The notes under the pieces are model-generated. The model was not told where the DNA came from and did no database searches. It saw only the letters and a list, made by a program, of their open reading frames with translations. The position numbers and the translations under genes are program-made. Positions 6,566 through 14,348 of a stretch of DNA of 33,146 nt are shown piece after piece. The stretch's first letter is position 1, and each line of letters begins with the position of its first letter. Source of the DNA: Gammaproteobacteria bacterium (GTDB lineage Bacteria > Pseudomonadota > Gammaproteobacteria > JADZEE01). The DNA lies in contig JADZEE010000165.1 in NCBI GenBank assembly GCA_020850735.1, positions 1 through 33,146 on the forward strand. Reading direction: 5' to 3'.

Positions 6566-8095
6566 TCAGCGCCGTCCGGCGGCGATGACGTGGCCGGCGA
6601 CGTGCCTGGCCCAGGCCATGACCGTGAGCGACGGCGGTCCGCCACAGGCCGCCGGCAGCGCGGCCGCATCCGCGACGTAGGCGTTCGGCAGGTCGAAGGC
6701 GCGGCCCGTCGCGTCGACGATCCCCTCGGCGGGTGATCGGGCAAGACGCGCCCCGCCGTAGGGATGCACCGTCAACGGCCGCGACGCGACGGCAACCGGA
6801 CTTGCGGTCGCCTCGGCCAGCGCCCGGAAAGCGGCGCCAATGCGCGCGAACACGGGACTGCGCGCGGCATCATAATCGACTTGCAGGCGACCGCGTTGGA
6901 GACGGATACAGCCGTCGCCCGCATCCGCGCCCATCGCCGCGAGCACCAGCCCCGAGCGCAGCACGCGCCGCAGGCGCGCCGGCAGCGGCAACTGTTCGAG
7001 AGCGCCGAGGCCGGACAAGACCACATCCTGGCTGTCGTGCGCCGTGCGCACCCGGATCCGCCCGAAACACGGGAGGCCGCTGCGGAAGTCGGCATCGGGC
7101 TGCGCGGACCGCCAGAAACCGGCGACATCACCATTGCCGCCGAAACCCCGACCGAGCGCCGGCATGTGCTGCGGATCGCGGTGCTGCTCGCGGGCGCGCA
7201 GCAGCAGCCGGACCGTATTCATGGTACCGGCCGCGAACACGAGAAAGCGGCCCCTCAGACGGCGGTTGCGGCGTATACGCCGATCCCGCACGTCGACGCA
7301 CCAGTGCCCCCGGGCGGCGTCATAATCGAGCGCCCGCACCTCGCACAGGGCATGTACTCGCGCGCCGTCGCGCAGCGCCGCGGGGAGAAACACCGCGTCC
7401 GCCGTGCGCTTGGCACCCTCGGCCGTCCCGAGCAGGCCGTCACCCCGGTAGGTCGACTCCCCGTACTCGACGCCTTCGGCGGATCGTACACGCCGCGCGG
7501 TACCGGGCACGGCCGGGAAAGCGATACCCATCGCCGGTTGCATGCGCGCATCGCTGTGCACCACCGGCACCGTGTCGAACAGCCCGGGCGCGTAGTTGGG
7601 CAACGCGTCGGCGGGCAACGGCGCGCGGGCGGCGAATCGATCGAGCAGCACGCGGTAATGCTCTTCCATTTCTTCCGGATCGAGGCCGGGATAGCCGTGC
7701 CAGTAGTGCGGATCCACCGGCCTCTCGAGCAACCCCCCGTAGACGTGGCTGCCGCCGCCCACATTGGACGAACACAGCACGTCCATGCCGGAACCGAGGA
7801 ACAGCTCGAACAGCCCGTCGCGGTGCACACGCATGCGCCCGCCGGGCAGCAGACGATGATTGAGCCCCCAGAACAGCGACGCATAGCCGCGCCAGCCGGC
7901 GGGATACCGGGCGCGGTGGTCGATGCCGAGCGTACGCACGGGCAGATTGTCCCGCCACGGACCGCGTTCGATGACCGTGGCGGCAAGGCCCGCCGCGGCC
8001 ACCTGCTCGGCGACCACCGATCCGGCGAAGCCGCTGCCGATCACCAGGACATCGCAGGCGGGGCCGTCAATTGGCTCGTCGGGTATGGCCGTCAT
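6566..8095 (-). CDS. GMC-family FAD oxidoreductase (cholesterol-oxidase-like branch)
   Basis: A flavoprotein of 509 residues. The FAD dinucleotide fold is DVLVIGSGFAGSVVAEQVAA at 15-34, followed by ERGP. NVGGGSHVYGGLLERP is the GMC motif of the cholesterol-oxidase-like branch, and the C-terminal HPYGGARL (catalytic-His region) and PPSLTVMAWARHVAGHV complete the fold. The family usually has Asn-Pro before SLT; here it is Pro-Pro, so the second active-site residue is changed. No signal peptide is evident, so it is probably cytoplasmic. It lies 34 bp after the PhyH gene. Alcohol-to-ketone oxidation is the expected chemistry; the substrate is unknown. The start at 8095 has only a weak ribosome-binding site. 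Confidence 0.82.
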   Translation of the reverse strand: MTAIPDEPIDGPACDVLVIGSGFAGSVVAEQVAAAGLAATVIERGPWRDNLPVRTLGIDHRARYPAGWRGYASLFWGLNHRLLPGGRMRVHRDGLFELFLGSGMDVLCSSNVGGGSHVYGGLLERPVDPHYWHGYPGLDPEEMEEHYRVLLDRFAARAPLPADALPNYAPGLFDTVPVVHSDARMQPAMGIAFPAVPGTARRVRSAEGVEYGESTYRGDGLLGTAEGAKRTADAVFLPAALRDGARVHALCEVRALDYDAARGHWCVDVRDRRIRRNRRLRGRFLVFAAGTMNTVRLLLRAREQHRDPQHMPALGRGFGGNGDVAGFWRSAQPDADFRSGLPCFGRIRVRTAHDSQDVVLSGLGALEQLPLPARLRRVLRSGLVLAAMGADAGDGCIRLQRGRLQVDYDAARSPVFARIGAAFRALAEATASPVAVASRPLTVHPYGGARLARSPAEGIVDATGRAFDLPNAYVADAAALPAACGGPPSLTVMAWARHVAGHVIAAGRR

Positions 8096-8129
8096 GGCGC
8101 CATACTATCGGCGCGCGGCAAGGATGTGT

Positions 8130-8951
8130 CTACGCTGCCGGGCGACCTCGCCACAGGACCGGGAATTTCCCGCTGCTGAAACGTTCCCCCGGTTTGGGAT
8201 GACTCTCCGGCGTCACCGACTCGTGGTCGAAGCCGGGCTTGGGCTGCCACACGACGTCCTCGCCGATGAAACGCACCGAGTATGCGACGCGCCGCGTGTC
8301 CGGGGAACGGTTGCCGGCCGACGAATGCATGACGCGCGAATTGAACAAAATGGCGTCGCCCGCTTTCATGTCCGGCGCCAGGATGCGGTACTCGTCCCGG
8401 TGTTCGTGGAACTTCGGGATCGAATGATCGTACATGGCCTGCACGTCTTCGCCGAAATTCTCGTCGCCGAACGCCCGAATCGAATAGATCGGACCCTTGT
8501 CGCTGCCCAGCACGACCTGCAGGGCGCTGCTTTGCGGCGTGCAGTCTTCCAGTGTCAGCCAGAACGAGCACACCTGGTCGCCACCGATGGGCCAGTAGGA
8601 GATGTCCTGGTGCCAGTAGTAATCGAGCGGCGTGTTCGGATCACAAAGGAAAAGGTGATCGAAATACACCCGTACTTCCTCGCAGCCCATGGCGCGTCCG
8701 GCCGATTCGGCGATACCGGTATCGAAGATGTATTCGCGCATCGCGGGCTGGCGCCAGAACATGTAACGGGCTTCGAAAAACCTGCCCTGTCTGGCCAGCT
8801 CGTTGCTGTACTGCCCAGGCTGATCGATTTCGGACTCGCAGGCCCTGCGCAGCGGTTCGATACTCGCGGCGTCGAGAAACTTCGGCAGGTAAACCGCGCC
8901 GTCGCGCCGATACGCCTGGATCTCCTCCAAATTCACCGGTCTTACTTGCAT
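8130..8951 (-). CDS. Phytanoyl-CoA dioxygenase (PhyH)-family Fe(II)/2-oxoglutarate oxygenase
   Basis: A protein of 273 residues with the 2-His-1-carboxylate iron site visible as H114-x-D116 (WHQDISYWP) and H209 (MHSSAGN). Arg220 in DTRRVAYSVRF would bind 2-oxoglutarate. The segment GDQVCSFWLTLEDCTPQSSALQVVLGS is typical of PhyH proteins. The ATG at 8951 follows GAGGAGAGGGG. Because it needs oxygen, its presence 75 bp downstream of the TorD-like gene argues that the operon works, at least partly, under oxic conditions, although EBDH-type Mo enzymes use water as oxygen donor. The substrate is not predictable. Confidence 0.88.
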   Translation of the reverse strand: MQVRPVNLEEIQAYRRDGAVYLPKFLDAASIEPLRRACESEIDQPGQYSNELARQGRFFEARYMFWRQPAMREYIFDTGIAESAGRAMGCEEVRVYFDHLFLCDPNTPLDYYWHQDISYWPIGGDQVCSFWLTLEDCTPQSSALQVVLGSDKGPIYSIRAFGDENFGEDVQAMYDHSIPKFHEHRDEYRILAPDMKAGDAILFNSRVMHSSAGNRSPDTRRVAYSVRFIGEDVVWQPKPGFDHESVTPESHPKPGERFSSGKFPVLWRGRPAA

Positions 8952-9026
8952 GTGCCCCTCTCCTCGAACAGAACAATGCTCCCCGCGGCTGCAACGCCGC
9001 GAGCCGTCGCCCTCGACCCGGCGGCA

Positions 9027-9545
9027 CTAGGCTTCAGCCGCCGCACCGATTGCCTGCAGATCCCCGTCTATGAAATCCGACAGCTCGGAAATGACTTGCC
9101 GATACGCCTCATCCGCCACCTCCCGGTGCGCGACCATGCTACGCACCAGTTTGCTGACGTGACGCACGAGAAAATCGTACTGGGCACGGCGCAGATCGGT
9201 CACGTCCTCGCCGCGTTCGCGCGCCCGCTCTTCCCGCCAGCACAGAAACTGCATGAACTCGAGCTCCACGACGAGATGGTCCGGCAACTCCGCGCCGGGC
9301 GCGCGCCGCACACCGAAATACTCGTAATAGCGCAACAGCTCTTCGTGGATCGCCGCCCGTTCGTGCTCGGAGTACGCGGACTCGTGCAGCCGGATCGCAC
9401 CGCGCGCCACCGCCGGATCGAACGTCGCCAGATAGGCGACCGACTCCTCGGCGGACGATGCGGGGTAGCGAAAAACCTGCGCGAAGGCAGCATACGCCGC
9501 CGACCGTTCCCGCTGGTCGTGCGGCGCGTCCGTGCAGGTGCTCAC
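9027..9545 (-). CDS. TorD/DmsD-type molybdoenzyme chaperone
   Basis: An all-helical protein of 172 residues of the redox-enzyme-maturation family. Examples are SAAYAAFAQVFRYPASSAEE at the N-terminus, then HLVVELEFMQFLCWREERA and DFLVRHVSKLVRSM, in which the ELEFMxFLxxxE region is characteristic. It overlaps the alpha-subunit stop by 4 nt (GTGA), so I chose the GTG at 9545, preceded by GAGG, over longer starts that run inside the alpha gene. It corresponds by position to the fourth gene of ethylbenzene dehydrogenase operons. It probably binds the Tat signal of the alpha subunit and assists Mo-cofactor insertion before export. Confidence 0.85.
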   Translation of the reverse strand: MSTCTDAPHDQRERSAAYAAFAQVFRYPASSAEESVAYLATFDPAVARGAIRLHESAYSEHERAAIHEELLRYYEYFGVRRAPGAELPDHLVVELEFMQFLCWREERARERGEDVTDLRRAQYDFLVRHVSKLVRSMVAHREVADEAYRQVISELSDFIDGDLQAIGAAAEA

Positions 9546-12433
9546 ACCGCTTGCCTCGCTTCCTCGACTTTCTCGATTTCGACCCGTGTGTCGCGGTCGA
9601 AATTGCCGCACTGCCCGGTCAGGGCGTTGTAACGCAGATGCGCGTGACCGCCCGCCGTTTCCACCGGATTCAGCGGGCTCGGTGTCGTATCGCGCGCACT
9701 GCCCTCCCGGAACTGATAGTTCTCCCAGGCGTGGTAGATGATGGTCTGACCGGGACGGATCGCCGGTGCCACCTTGGCGCGGGCAACGAATTTCCCCGTA
9801 TCGTTGCGTATCCGGATGAGGTCGCCTTCCGCGATACCCCGCGCAGCCGCGTCCTGTTCGTTCATCAGCACGTACGGCTCCGGCCGGTGCAGACGTAACA
9901 TCATGGCGCTGTCCCGCCAGGTCGAGTGTATGCTCCAGCGCGTGTGCCCACCGGTCAGCATCAGCGGATAAGCGCCGCCGATGGCCGGCGGGGCCTTGTA
10001 GCGTGGCAGCTCCTCGTCGTGCTCGATATACAGGGGGTGATCGAGATAGAACTGGATCCTCTTCGTAGCCGTCGGCCAGGGCACCTTGTCACGCACGTGC
10101 CAGGTATGCGGCGCCATGGTATCGGCCGCGGGGATCTCGCACATGTTGCCGACCGAAGTCGCGCTGGTGCCGACACCCGCGAAGCGCACGAACCCTTTTT
10201 TCTTCAGCTCCTCCCAGTCGACCGTCCCGAGGTTGGTCGAGAGATCCAGCAGCGTCTTGGCGACTTTGTCCTCGTCGTTTTCGCTGAATTGCCCGTCCAT
10301 CGTGAAGTCGTCATACAAGCGATCCAGGTGGATCTCGAGCCCGTGCGCCGTCTTCACCGCCGCAATGCCCCGGGCGCGGGCCCGCGCCTGGATGTGCTTC
10401 GCGAGCAGCGTAAAAATCGCCCAGTCGCTCTTGGATTCTCCGTAGGGTGGCGTCGCCGCCTCACCCACGTGCAGAAAGGGCATCAGCGGTGTCGCGTAGC
10501 GGTGGTCGGTACGCTCGTAATAGCTCGCGACCGGCAGCACATAGTCCGCGAAGCGTGCGGTCGAGCTGATGCGCAGGTCGAATACCACGTGCAGGCGCAG
10601 CTCCGGCCACAGCTTCTCCAGCAGGCGTTTACTGCCGCGCACCCTGCGTAAGGTGTTGCCGGCGACGGTCATGATGATGCGCGGTGTACGTCCCGGCCGT
10701 GGTTCGAGCGGCTGCCAGCCCTGTTCGATGGAATGCGCCACGTGCTCGCCGATCGGACGTTTGAGAAACGGATCCCAGCTCTGCCTGGCGAGGTCCATCA
10801 CGCCGCCGTGCACCGCCCAGAACAACGCCGCCGAGGTGAAAATGGGCAGGCCCGTTCCTGCCTGGTACGGCATGCGCGCCATCTCGTACGCGATCATTTC
10901 GTCGGTGGCGCCGGCCGCGCGCCAGCCGTCCACCAGGGGTTTGATTTTCTCGAAAAACTGCGGCAGCGCCTCGAGCCGGTGCACCGAGGCGAATTTTTCC
11001 ACCCCGTCGGTCGTGAGCCCCGGAAAGGCCGAGTAGCCCGCGCCCTGACGCCCCATGTTCCCGGTCAGACAGAAAATGAGGATGATTGCGCGCTCCGACA
11101 GGTTGCCGTGGTAGTACTTCGACAGGTTGCTGCTGGTGATGTTGGAGACCGCTTTGGCCGCCGCGATCTCGCGCGCGAGCCGGCGGATCAGCGCCGGGCT
11201 GACGCCGCAGTGTGCCGACGCCTGTTCCGGAGCATAGTCGCGAAGACGCGCGACGAGCAGGGAATAGACCGAGCGCACCTCGACCTCGCTGCCGTCGGCC
11301 AGCTGCACCGATGTGTGCGCGTCCAGGACCGGCCGCAGCTCGCCCAAGGCGAGCGAATCGGCCGGCACCGGGCGAGGCGCGCCGCTCGCGCCGTCCAGCA
11401 CGCAGTGGCGCGCCGCCTCGGATGGCGTTGCCGCACCGAGATCCCCCAGCGTGAGGAACATGGACGTATCGGTACGCACCAGCAATGGCAGATCGGTCTG
11501 TTCGACGACGAAATCGTGCGCGACCAGGCCCTCTTCGATGAGCACGTGACAGATGGACAACGCCAGTGCGGCATCGGTGCCGGGATTGATCGGCACCCAC
11601 AAATCCGCTTTCGTCGCCGACGCGTTGTGGTCCGGCGAGATGGCGATGAAGCGGGTCCCGTTGTAACGCGCCTCGGTGTAGAAGTGGGCGTTGGGGATCT
11701 GCGTATAAATCGGGTTACAGCCCCAGACCAGTACGAGATCCGAGCGAAAGAAATCGTCCGCGGAGCGTTCGCTGAGCATCTTGCCGAAGGTCTCGAACGC
11801 GCCCCGGTGCTGGTCGCCGATCTCGCTGTTCGGCTCCAGTATGACCGACTGCGTCAGCAGGCTGAACCGCCCGATGCCGGCGTTGATGACCCCGAAGCTG
11901 ATGTTCGTTCCTTCGTCGATCACGACCCGGTCCGTCCCCTCTTCCAGCACCACGTCGAGGTACGAATCGGCAATGGCGTCGAGCGCTTCGTCCCAGGATA
12001 CGCGTTGCCATTTTCCGCCACCGCGGGGACCGACCCGCTTCAGCGGATGCTTCAGGCGGGTCGGGTCGTACATGCGATGGCTGTAGCAGGCGCCCTTCTG
12101 ACAGCCGCGCGGATTGAAGTCCGGAACGTCGGGGTGGATCTGCGGATACTCGCCCGCCTGCTCTTCGCGCAAAACGACACCATCCTTGACGTAGACGTCC
12201 CAGGCGCACGCGGCCTGGTACCAGCAGTTCAGGAAATGGGTGCTGCGCACCACGCGATCCCAGGTCCATTGCCGGCGGTAGACATCGAGCCAGCTCCGGT
12301 AGGCCGGCGCCGGCAGGTCCGACAGCTGCGCAAAGCTCATGCCGGCTCCCGGCAGGAAGCTGGGCAGGCTGAACGCGATACCCGCGGAACCCGCGAATTT
12401 GAGAAAACCGCGTCGATCGAGGTCAACCGTCAT
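9542..12433 (-). CDS. Catalytic alpha subunit of a type II DMSO-reductase-family Mo enzyme (ethylbenzene-dehydrogenase-like)
   Basis: A bis-MGD molybdoenzyme of 963 residues. It has a Tat signal (DRRGFLKFAG, Arg7-Arg8), then the FS0 cluster ligands His66, Cys70, Cys76 and Cys111. The His plus three Cys set and the following NPRGCQKGACYSHRMYDP block mark the type II branch (EBDH, steroid C25 dehydrogenase, DMS dehydrogenase, selenate/chlorate reductases). Asp207 in SEIGDQHRGAFETFG is the candidate Mo ligand. I preferred the ATG at 12433 because GGAGG lies 6 nt upstream; the GTG at 12439 abuts it. The enzyme is predicted to be periplasmic, hydroxylating an activated C-H with water and passing electrons through the beta subunit to heme b. 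The branch is clear but the substrate (alkylbenzene, terpene, sterol side chain) is not. Confidence 0.9.
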   Translation of the reverse strand: MTVDLDRRGFLKFAGSAGIAFSLPSFLPGAGMSFAQLSDLPAPAYRSWLDVYRRQWTWDRVVRSTHFLNCWYQAACAWDVYVKDGVVLREEQAGEYPQIHPDVPDFNPRGCQKGACYSHRMYDPTRLKHPLKRVGPRGGGKWQRVSWDEALDAIADSYLDVVLEEGTDRVVIDEGTNISFGVINAGIGRFSLLTQSVILEPNSEIGDQHRGAFETFGKMLSERSADDFFRSDLVLVWGCNPIYTQIPNAHFYTEARYNGTRFIAISPDHNASATKADLWVPINPGTDAALALSICHVLIEEGLVAHDFVVEQTDLPLLVRTDTSMFLTLGDLGAATPSEAARHCVLDGASGAPRPVPADSLALGELRPVLDAHTSVQLADGSEVEVRSVYSLLVARLRDYAPEQASAHCGVSPALIRRLAREIAAAKAVSNITSSNLSKYYHGNLSERAIILIFCLTGNMGRQGAGYSAFPGLTTDGVEKFASVHRLEALPQFFEKIKPLVDGWRAAGATDEMIAYEMARMPYQAGTGLPIFTSAALFWAVHGGVMDLARQSWDPFLKRPIGEHVAHSIEQGWQPLEPRPGRTPRIIMTVAGNTLRRVRGSKRLLEKLWPELRLHVVFDLRISSTARFADYVLPVASYYERTDHRYATPLMPFLHVGEAATPPYGESKSDWAIFTLLAKHIQARARARGIAAVKTAHGLEIHLDRLYDDFTMDGQFSENDEDKVAKTLLDLSTNLGTVDWEELKKKGFVRFAGVGTSATSVGNMCEIPAADTMAPHTWHVRDKVPWPTATKRIQFYLDHPLYIEHDEELPRYKAPPAIGGAYPLMLTGGHTRWSIHSTWRDSAMMLRLHRPEPYVLMNEQDAAARGIAEGDLIRIRNDTGKFVARAKVAPAIRPGQTIIYHAWENYQFREGSARDTTPSPLNPVETAGGHAHLRYNALTGQCGNFDRDTRVEIEKVEEARQAV

Positions 12434-12478
12434 GATCACCCTCCGTCAGGCGACGGTCACGAACCGCCGCGCCAGCCA

Positions 12479-13504
12479 TCATTTCGCGCCGACTTCGCGC
12501 GGGTGTCGTTCGAATCCCTTGAACATGTCGAGCCAGCGCCGGGAGATGAGCAGGTCCATCAGTTCCGACGGCTCACCGTCCCGACGGCGCTGCATCTCGC
12601 CGGCGATCCGCTCCAGCGCCGCGTGCACTTCGGGCCCGAACAGCTGCTCCAGGTATTGCGCGGGGATGCGCCGGTTCCCGGTCGAATCGCCATTGGCGTC
12701 GAGCATGGGCGGCGACAGCGGCGGCACGTAAAAGACATTGGGCTCCGTGCCATATTCGGGATGCAGGGGCAGTGCGACGCGGAACTGTTTGACCAGCTTG
12801 TAGATCGGGCCGTCCACGTCGTCCAGATACCCCAGGAACCGGACCCGGCCGGGGCACTGCCGCGCACAGGCGGTCGCGACCCCCTGCTCGACGCGCGGCA
12901 GGCAGAAGATGCATTTCTGCGAAGTGCCGGTCACGGCGTTGTAGTAGATCTTCTTGTAGGGGCAGGCTTCGGCGCAGAAGCGATAGCCGCGACAGCGCTC
13001 CTCGTCGATCAGCACGATGCCGTCTTCGCTACGCTTCGAGATGGCCGCGCGCGGACAGGCTTCGAGACAGGCCGGTCGCGTGCAATGATTGCAGATGCGC
13101 GGCAGATAGAAATAGTAGGCATTGGGGTATTCGCCGCCACCGACGTCCTCATCCCAGTTCGGCCCCCACGCGGGTTGCTCGGTGGACAAGGGTTTTAGCG
13201 TCGCGTCCTGCCGACCGCCGTAAAACACTTCGTCGTAATTGAACTCCCAGGCTTCACCGAACTCGTTCTCCGCGGGCGGGTGTCCCGCGATCGGCTCCCC
13301 CGCCCTGAAGCCTCCGCCCATGGTTTCCCAGTTCCGCGGCGTACCGGCGCCCGGCGCCGTATTGACCGTATTCCACCACATGCCCTGCATCCCCGGCCGG
13401 CGTGTCCACATCGTCTTGCACGCGACCGAACAGGTATGGCAACCGAGACATTTGTTCAGATCCATGACCATTGCGACCTGACGGCGTACCGTGGCCTGTT
13501 CCAT
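12479..13504 (-). CDS. Iron-sulfur beta subunit of the Mo hydroxylase
   Basis: A protein of 341 residues with four cluster motifs: CLGCHTCSVACK near 19-30, CNHCTRPACLEACPR, CRGYRFCAEACPYKK and CIFCLPRV with the later CARQCPGR. In the third motif Tyr replaces the second Cys, equivalent to the Trp of NarH/EBDH that makes this a [3Fe-4S] cluster. The ATG at 13504 follows AGGAG at 7 nt; the frame extends upstream only as a shadow over the gamma gene. The gene lies 10 nt after gamma and 45 nt before alpha. No signal peptide: it is expected to be carried across by the alpha subunit's Tat signal. Confidence 0.9.
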   Translation of the reverse strand: MEQATVRRQVAMVMDLNKCLGCHTCSVACKTMWTRRPGMQGMWWNTVNTAPGAGTPRNWETMGGGFRAGEPIAGHPPAENEFGEAWEFNYDEVFYGGRQDATLKPLSTEQPAWGPNWDEDVGGGEYPNAYYFYLPRICNHCTRPACLEACPRAAISKRSEDGIVLIDEERCRGYRFCAEACPYKKIYYNAVTGTSQKCIFCLPRVEQGVATACARQCPGRVRFLGYLDDVDGPIYKLVKQFRVALPLHPEYGTEPNVFYVPPLSPPMLDANGDSTGNRRIPAQYLEQLFGPEVHAALERIAGEMQRRRDGEPSELMDLLISRRWLDMFKGFERHPREVGAK

Positions 13505-13514
13505 CTGTGTTCTC

Positions 13515-14129
13515 CTACGCAGGCAGGTGTAAGGGGTGCCAGTCGATCGAGTAGGCTTTGAGCCCGGCGCGCTCGTCGTTGGCGCCGCGCCATACGGCCA
13601 TGCCAATCTTCGTCTCGCTGCCGGGGATGAGCGGCGCGACGCCCGCGCCACGCCCCAGCGCACGGGCGATCGTGAGCTGGTACATGCCACCGTCCCAGAC
13701 GACTTTGGCCGAGCGGCGGATGTCCGCCCCTGGCCGCGTGGACCCGATCCCGGTGGCCAGGACGGAACGCACGCCCGGATCGGAGGCTCGCCAGTGCAGG
13801 ATATGGATGGGCGAGTCCGCAGCGCCCATGGTGGCCAGACTCGGGTTGGCACCGACGGGAAAAGCAAGCGCGAGCGCATCGCGCTCGTGCGGCTCCGCGA
13901 CCGGCCAGCGCAGTCGCACGACCATGTCCTGACCATCGTGCGCCGCCCGCGCCTGCAGCTCGGGAACAGTGCCGTAGGGCCGGTCGGCCCAGGCGACGCG
14001 GATGTATGCCGTCGGCTGCAGTGGCAAAGGCGCAGGCGTCAGTTCAATCCGCTGCGCCGTCACCGCATCCCAGCCGGCGTCGAGGGGATCGAGCAGCCGG
14101 GCAACGTCGTCTAGCTTGCTGCATTGCAT
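13515..14129 (-). CDS. Heme b gamma subunit of the Mo hydroxylase (EBDH/DMS-dehydrogenase gamma family)
   Basis: A protein of 204 residues. Met101 in NPSLATMGAADSPIHILHWR and Lys191 in ANDERAGLKAYSIDW occupy the positions of the unusual Met/Lys heme b ligands known from ethylbenzene dehydrogenase. The ATG at 14129 follows GGAGA. There is no recognisable signal peptide, so export would depend on co-folding with alpha and beta. It is the first gene of the operon; ebd operons place alpha first, so the order here (gamma, beta, alpha, chaperone) is rearranged. The operator-like repeat at 14187-14209 lies upstream. Confidence 0.85.
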   Translation of the reverse strand: MQCSKLDDVARLLDPLDAGWDAVTAQRIELTPAPLPLQPTAYIRVAWADRPYGTVPELQARAAHDGQDMVVRLRWPVAEPHERDALALAFPVGANPSLATMGAADSPIHILHWRASDPGVRSVLATGIGSTRPGADIRRSAKVVWDGGMYQLTIARALGRGAGVAPLIPGSETKIGMAVWRGANDERAGLKAYSIDWHPLHLPA

Positions 14130-14154
14130 CGTGGTCTCCGTCGGCCGAGGCGCG

Positions 14155-14183
14155 GCCCGGGCACGATCGCCCGGGCTCTTTTT
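14155..14183 (+). terminator. Stem-loop with T-tract between the Mo operon and merR
   Basis: GCCCGGGC (14155-14162), a 6-nt loop, GCCCGGGC again (14169-14176), then TCTTTTT. Read on the plus strand it has the form of an intrinsic terminator and would stop transcription antisense to the Mo operon before it reaches merR. On the minus strand the same hairpin would sit in the 5' leader of the Mo operon mRNA without a U-tract. Confidence 0.5.
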
Positions 14184-14186
14184 ATG

Positions 14187-14209
14187 TGTATAGTGTAACT
14201 ATGTACTAT
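14187..14209 (-). promoter_or_regulatory. Mo-operon promoter/operator, copy 3 of ATAGT-N10-ACTAT
   Basis: ATAGT (14190-14194) and ACTAT (14205-14209) are separated by exactly 10 nt, as in the copies at 204-227 and 2108-2129. An extra ACTAT (14198-14202) makes a second, tighter palindrome with the first half. The minus-strand TATACA at 14187-14192 occupies the same relative place as TATATT in the other copies. The -35 is poor, which suggests activator dependence or a MerR-type promoter. The rest of the 14130-14348 intergenic region shows no gene. Confidence 0.55.
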
Positions 14210-14348
14210 GCATTTGCCGCAGTCAACGCGGCCGACGACCGACGGCGTTGCGTGGCCGGCGTCGCGGGCGCTGGACACCCCCGACGCGGTGAAATAGGGT
14301 GCGAACCGCCACGACCGCCGTCCCTACCCATGCTCATGACACCCGACG

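Noticed and set aside
10733..13198. Plus-strand open frame of 821 codons opposite the Mo alpha and beta genes
   Set aside because: Shadow of the conserved minus-strand genes; no recognisable domain or start signal.
12479..13936. Extended 485-codon version of the beta subunit
   Set aside because: The extra N-terminal residues overlap the gamma gene and are basic, low-complexity sequence; the ATG at 13504 has a good ribosome-binding site and matches the family start.
9542..14129. Firm call of steroid C25 dehydrogenase or of ethylbenzene dehydrogenase
   Set aside because: The branch is clear but the substrate pocket cannot be read by eye. A tertiary C25 alcohol could not become a ketone, and no steroid-ring genes are present.
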